The notes beneath the pieces are model-generated. The model was not told where the DNA came from, made no database searches, and saw only the letters and a program-made list of their open reading frames with translations. Of a stretch of 64,000 nt of DNA, positions 61,698 to 64,000 are shown piece after piece. A program made the translations under genes and the position numbers. Origin of the DNA: Symbiodinium natans (lineage: Eukaryota; Sar; Dinophyceae; Suessiales; Symbiodiniaceae). The stretch covers positions 1 to 64,000 of the forward strand of contig CAJNDS010002106.1 of NCBI GenBank assembly GCA_905221605.1, in the 5' to 3' direction. Within the stretch, counting starts at the first letter, position 1. Each line of letters opens with the position of its first letter.

Positions 61698-62440
61698 GAA
61701 TTTAATAGGGTTTAGGGTTTAGGGATTAGGGTTGCAGGGTTTTGGGCATCTGAGAACGGTCTTCAAATCTCGGGGCATGTAAGGCTTGGAGTTTGATTGT
61801 TTGGGTTTAGGGTTCAGGGTCCCACCCCCCCCTAACCCTAACCCTAAAGCCTAAACCCTAAAGCCTAACCCTGAACCCTAGTCATTATAAGATTTTGGGT
61901 TGATTACAGGGTCTAAGACCTAGGGTTTGTGGGTTTAAGGGCCTGAGCGTCTCCTCCTATGAACCTTTATCATTAAGTAACCACTATGAAGCCTTGGATC
62001 GTCATCCGTCATGCTCACACTCACACGGCTACAAAAGCTTTCTTGGGAAATTGCTGGTCTCTTTGAGGGGATGATAGGGGGGGGGGGTTGATCAGCTGGG
62101 AAGCTGTGGGCCTGAGTCGGTATAGGGTGTTAAGGGTAAGGAATACTCTGATGTCCAGAACGTTACCCTAAGCCTGTGTAGACTGTCGAATCCACGCACC
62201 AGAAAACCTGCGCCGCGCAAGAAGCCCCAAGAACATGCTCTGAATTTGGGGATCCTACTAACTTTGCATCGCTTCTTGCCCGCACTTAGGTTGTGACTCG
62301 AAGGGGGTGGGGCTTAGGGTTTTCAGACTTCGTTGGGGCTTGGGAAGATGTATGACGCCCCCTGAGTGAAGGCCCGCAGCTCCCTGCGACAGGTTTCCCG
62401 GCGATCTTTCAGCTGACTTTGCTCCACCGCGTCCTGCACT
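61698..62440. other. Few telomere-like units, no supported gene
   Basis: TTTAGGG 61705-61730 and CCCTAA variants 61830-61880. The 62323-62535 minus-strand frame runs into a MITE and is not supported. Confidence 0.45.
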
Positions 62441-62441
62441 C

Positions 62442-62544
62442 TACTTACAACCCCAGTTATAACTGCACTTACAAGCCCCCTAAGCCCTCTAAGTAGGTTA
62501 TAAGTAGACTTATAATTGGGGTTATAAGTACCCATGAACCTCCA
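62442..62544. repeat. MITE family A, copy 6, left end missing
   Basis: ACTTACAACCCCAGTTATAA … TTATAAGTACCCATGAACCTCC. The body is highly palindromic (ACTGCACTTACAAGCCCCCT / AAGTAGGTTATAAGTAG). Confidence 0.8.
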
Positions 62545-62657
62545 TTAAGTATTGATCCCATGCCTCGGCACTTAGTCCTCGACCCTCTCACTCTCCGGCT
62601 CTGTCTCTGTCTGTCTTTGTGGACAACGCCTACGCGGATACCCTAACTCCAGGTTCA

Positions 62658-62792
62658 CTTGGAGGTTCATGGGTACTTATAATCCCAGTTATATATACAT
62701 ATATATCAGTCTACTTATAACCTACTTAGAGGACTTGGGGGGCTTATAAGTGCAGTAATAACTGGGGTTGCAAGTAGCCCTGAACCTCCAAG
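62658..62792. repeat. MITE family A, copy 7
   Basis: CTTGGAGGTTCATGGGTACTT / AAGTAGCCCTGAACCTCCAAG, about 115 bp from copy 6. The body nearly repeats copy 6 in reverse, so it may pair with it. TATATATACATATATAT lies inside. Confidence 0.85.
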
Positions 62793-64000
62793 TAGGGTTT
62801 GAGGGGTAAGAGGAGCCTTCCACTGCTGCATCGTGAGCTCGCACAGGCCACCAGGACTCAGATTTGCAAGAGGGCTCTCGAAGTCCAAAGGTTTAGGACT
62901 TCGGATTCAGGGTCTAGGGTGGGTTTGAGGGTCTTTTTGACCAACGAGCAGCATGAAGCCTGAAATCCTAGAGCATCTTCAAGTACTTACATACTCTTGA
63001 TTTAACATGCTTGTAGCCTTTGCACAGACTGCACGAAAGGGCGGAGGTTTTCAAAGGTTGCAGGAACCCCTCAACCTGCCATCCTTCTTGCTTCTGGTTT
63101 ATTTGGGGAGCGTCATGATTGAAGACTTGGTTTAGGGTTTAGGTTTGAAGGTGCGTCCATCATGTGCACATTTGGTGGGCTTGCAGTTGCATGTAAGATT
63201 GAATTCCAGAAATCAGCCACTTCCCACTCCCATGCTTCAAGTGGCACTGGCAGGAACTGGTCTTTGCGGCGAAGGAAGAAGCAGGGAACTCCTGCGGAAA
63301 GAGCCCGAGTCGAACTCCTTAAGCCCCAAGGTAGCTTGGGGGACCACTGAGCCCTACAAAGGGGAATCATACATCCTCTTCTCGAGAGCAGGTTGGTAAA
63401 CATAGCTTTGTTTTTTACTTTGTTGTTTCATGGCTTGGTTTTTCTTAGGCAGGGGACTGGAATGAGGTAGAGTTTTTCGGGTAATGTACGTGGGCCTTCT
63501 GTGATTAAAACGAGTGCCGACCAGATCCAGAAGACGTTGCCTGTGTTGCCGGTGAACATATGGAGATTGTAGCAAGCAGATAAGTCTAAATTGCAGCCCC
63601 CTCTTCTGTATCTATATAAGCTATTAAATGGGAAGAGCAAATAGACATGTAAACACACATATATGTGTACATACATATGTATATATATATATATATAAGT
63701 ATATGCCCTCTAATTACTGTTTGACCCCTACTTTGGGTAGATGGACTACAAACCTTTCTGGCTTCATTTAGTCCAAGAGGTATACAAAGCTCCAACCAGT
63801 TTATGAACCCTGTATGCAAATAGACCCTGTAAGGGCTCAAGCCCCTAACCCTAAACCCTTTAAGGGCTCATTGAGTTCTCCAGGTTTGGCTCTGTACTCC
63901 GCACTTGCCTTCATGCGGGTCTCGTCGCATCGCCTTTGCCTCAGCGCGGCGGCGCGCCAGGGTTAAGGGCTTTAGAGATGTGAGGAGTTATTGTTGCAGG
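62793..64000. other. Right end of window: mostly unique, TA microsatellite
   Basis: Almost free of telomere units (single ones at 63129, 63847). CATATATATGTG/(TA)n microsatellite at 63655-63705. Apart from the candidate exon at 63144-63291, nothing is recognised. Confidence 0.45.
63144..63291 (-). CDS. Candidate internal exon, unknown product
   Basis: Minus-strand open segment reading GVPCFFLRRKDQFLPVPLEA then WEWEVADFWNSILHATASPP, preceded by a pyrimidine-rich acceptor-like CTCTTTCCGCAG ending at 63292. The residue pattern is protein-like. There is no recognised family, no certain donor site, and the neighbouring exons were not found. The plus strand is also open over part of it, so this is tentative. 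Confidence 0.22.

Noticed and set aside
1-64000. CRISPR array, bacterial operon or prophage
   Set aside because: No repeat-spacer pattern, no ribosome-binding sites and no dense coding. The sequence is eukaryotic.

Overview
The window is eukaryotic nuclear DNA, almost certainly from a dinoflagellate. Two lines of evidence support this. A 20-nt exact match to the dinoflagellate trans-spliced leader (CGTAGCCATTTTGGCTCAAG) lies on the minus strand at 5220-5239. The one large coding element is a Ty1/copia retrotransposon with a cytosine-methyltransferase-like domain, of a kind I associate with dinoflagellate genomes. The plant/dinoflagellate-type telomere unit TTTAGGG/CCCTAAA saturates the non-coding DNA. 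I cannot assign a genus.

Layout. Positions 1-50413 and 60361-64000 are gene-poor. Short telomere-like blocks (usually 20-120 bp, both orientations, often degenerate) recur every few hundred bases. Between them lie small inverted-repeat elements resembling MITEs (at least five families, named A-F and H here), older dispersed duplications, homopolymer C/G runs, and micro- and minisatellites. Some telomere-like blocks have been replaced by locally uniform variant arrays: TTTGGGG, TTTAGGGGG, TTTAGAGGG, CCCCTAAA, CCCCTTAAA and TTTTTAGGG. Most open frames here are artefacts of such repeats. A few stretches could be real exons or retrogene fragments: 4697-5002 minus, downstream of the spliced-leader relict; 41932-42201 minus; a family of paralogous fragments around 24.3-25.6 kb; and 63144-63291 minus.

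Positions 50414-60360 hold a complete, very young LTR retrotransposon of 9947 bp. It has two identical 236-bp LTRs, a 5-bp target duplication CCCTA inside a telomere-like tract, a primer-binding site complementary to the anticodon arm of initiator tRNA-Met (half-tRNA priming as in copia/Ty5), and a polypurine tract. The polyprotein order is capsid, CCCH finger plus CCHC knuckle, two tandem retropepsin-like domains (DTA and DSG), cytosine-MTase-like domain, integrase (HHCC, D-D35-E), then a -1 frame change, reverse transcriptase (YVDD), RNase H, two hydrophobic segments and a Cys/His module. Gag packages the RNA, protease matures the polyprotein, RT/RNase H copy the RNA and integrase inserts the cDNA. 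What the MTase-like and C-terminal modules do is not known to me.

The most unusual signals are four. First, several telomere-like blocks are flanked by short direct duplications of the target, or sit inside one MITE copy while a sister copy lacks them. This suggests insertion of telomeric repeats at breaks, or local expansion from small seeds, rather than ancient chromosome fusions. Second, the protease is duplicated and asymmetric. Third, a methyltransferase-like domain is embedded in a mobile element. Fourth, the spliced-leader relict is followed by degenerate leader-like units and a small open frame.
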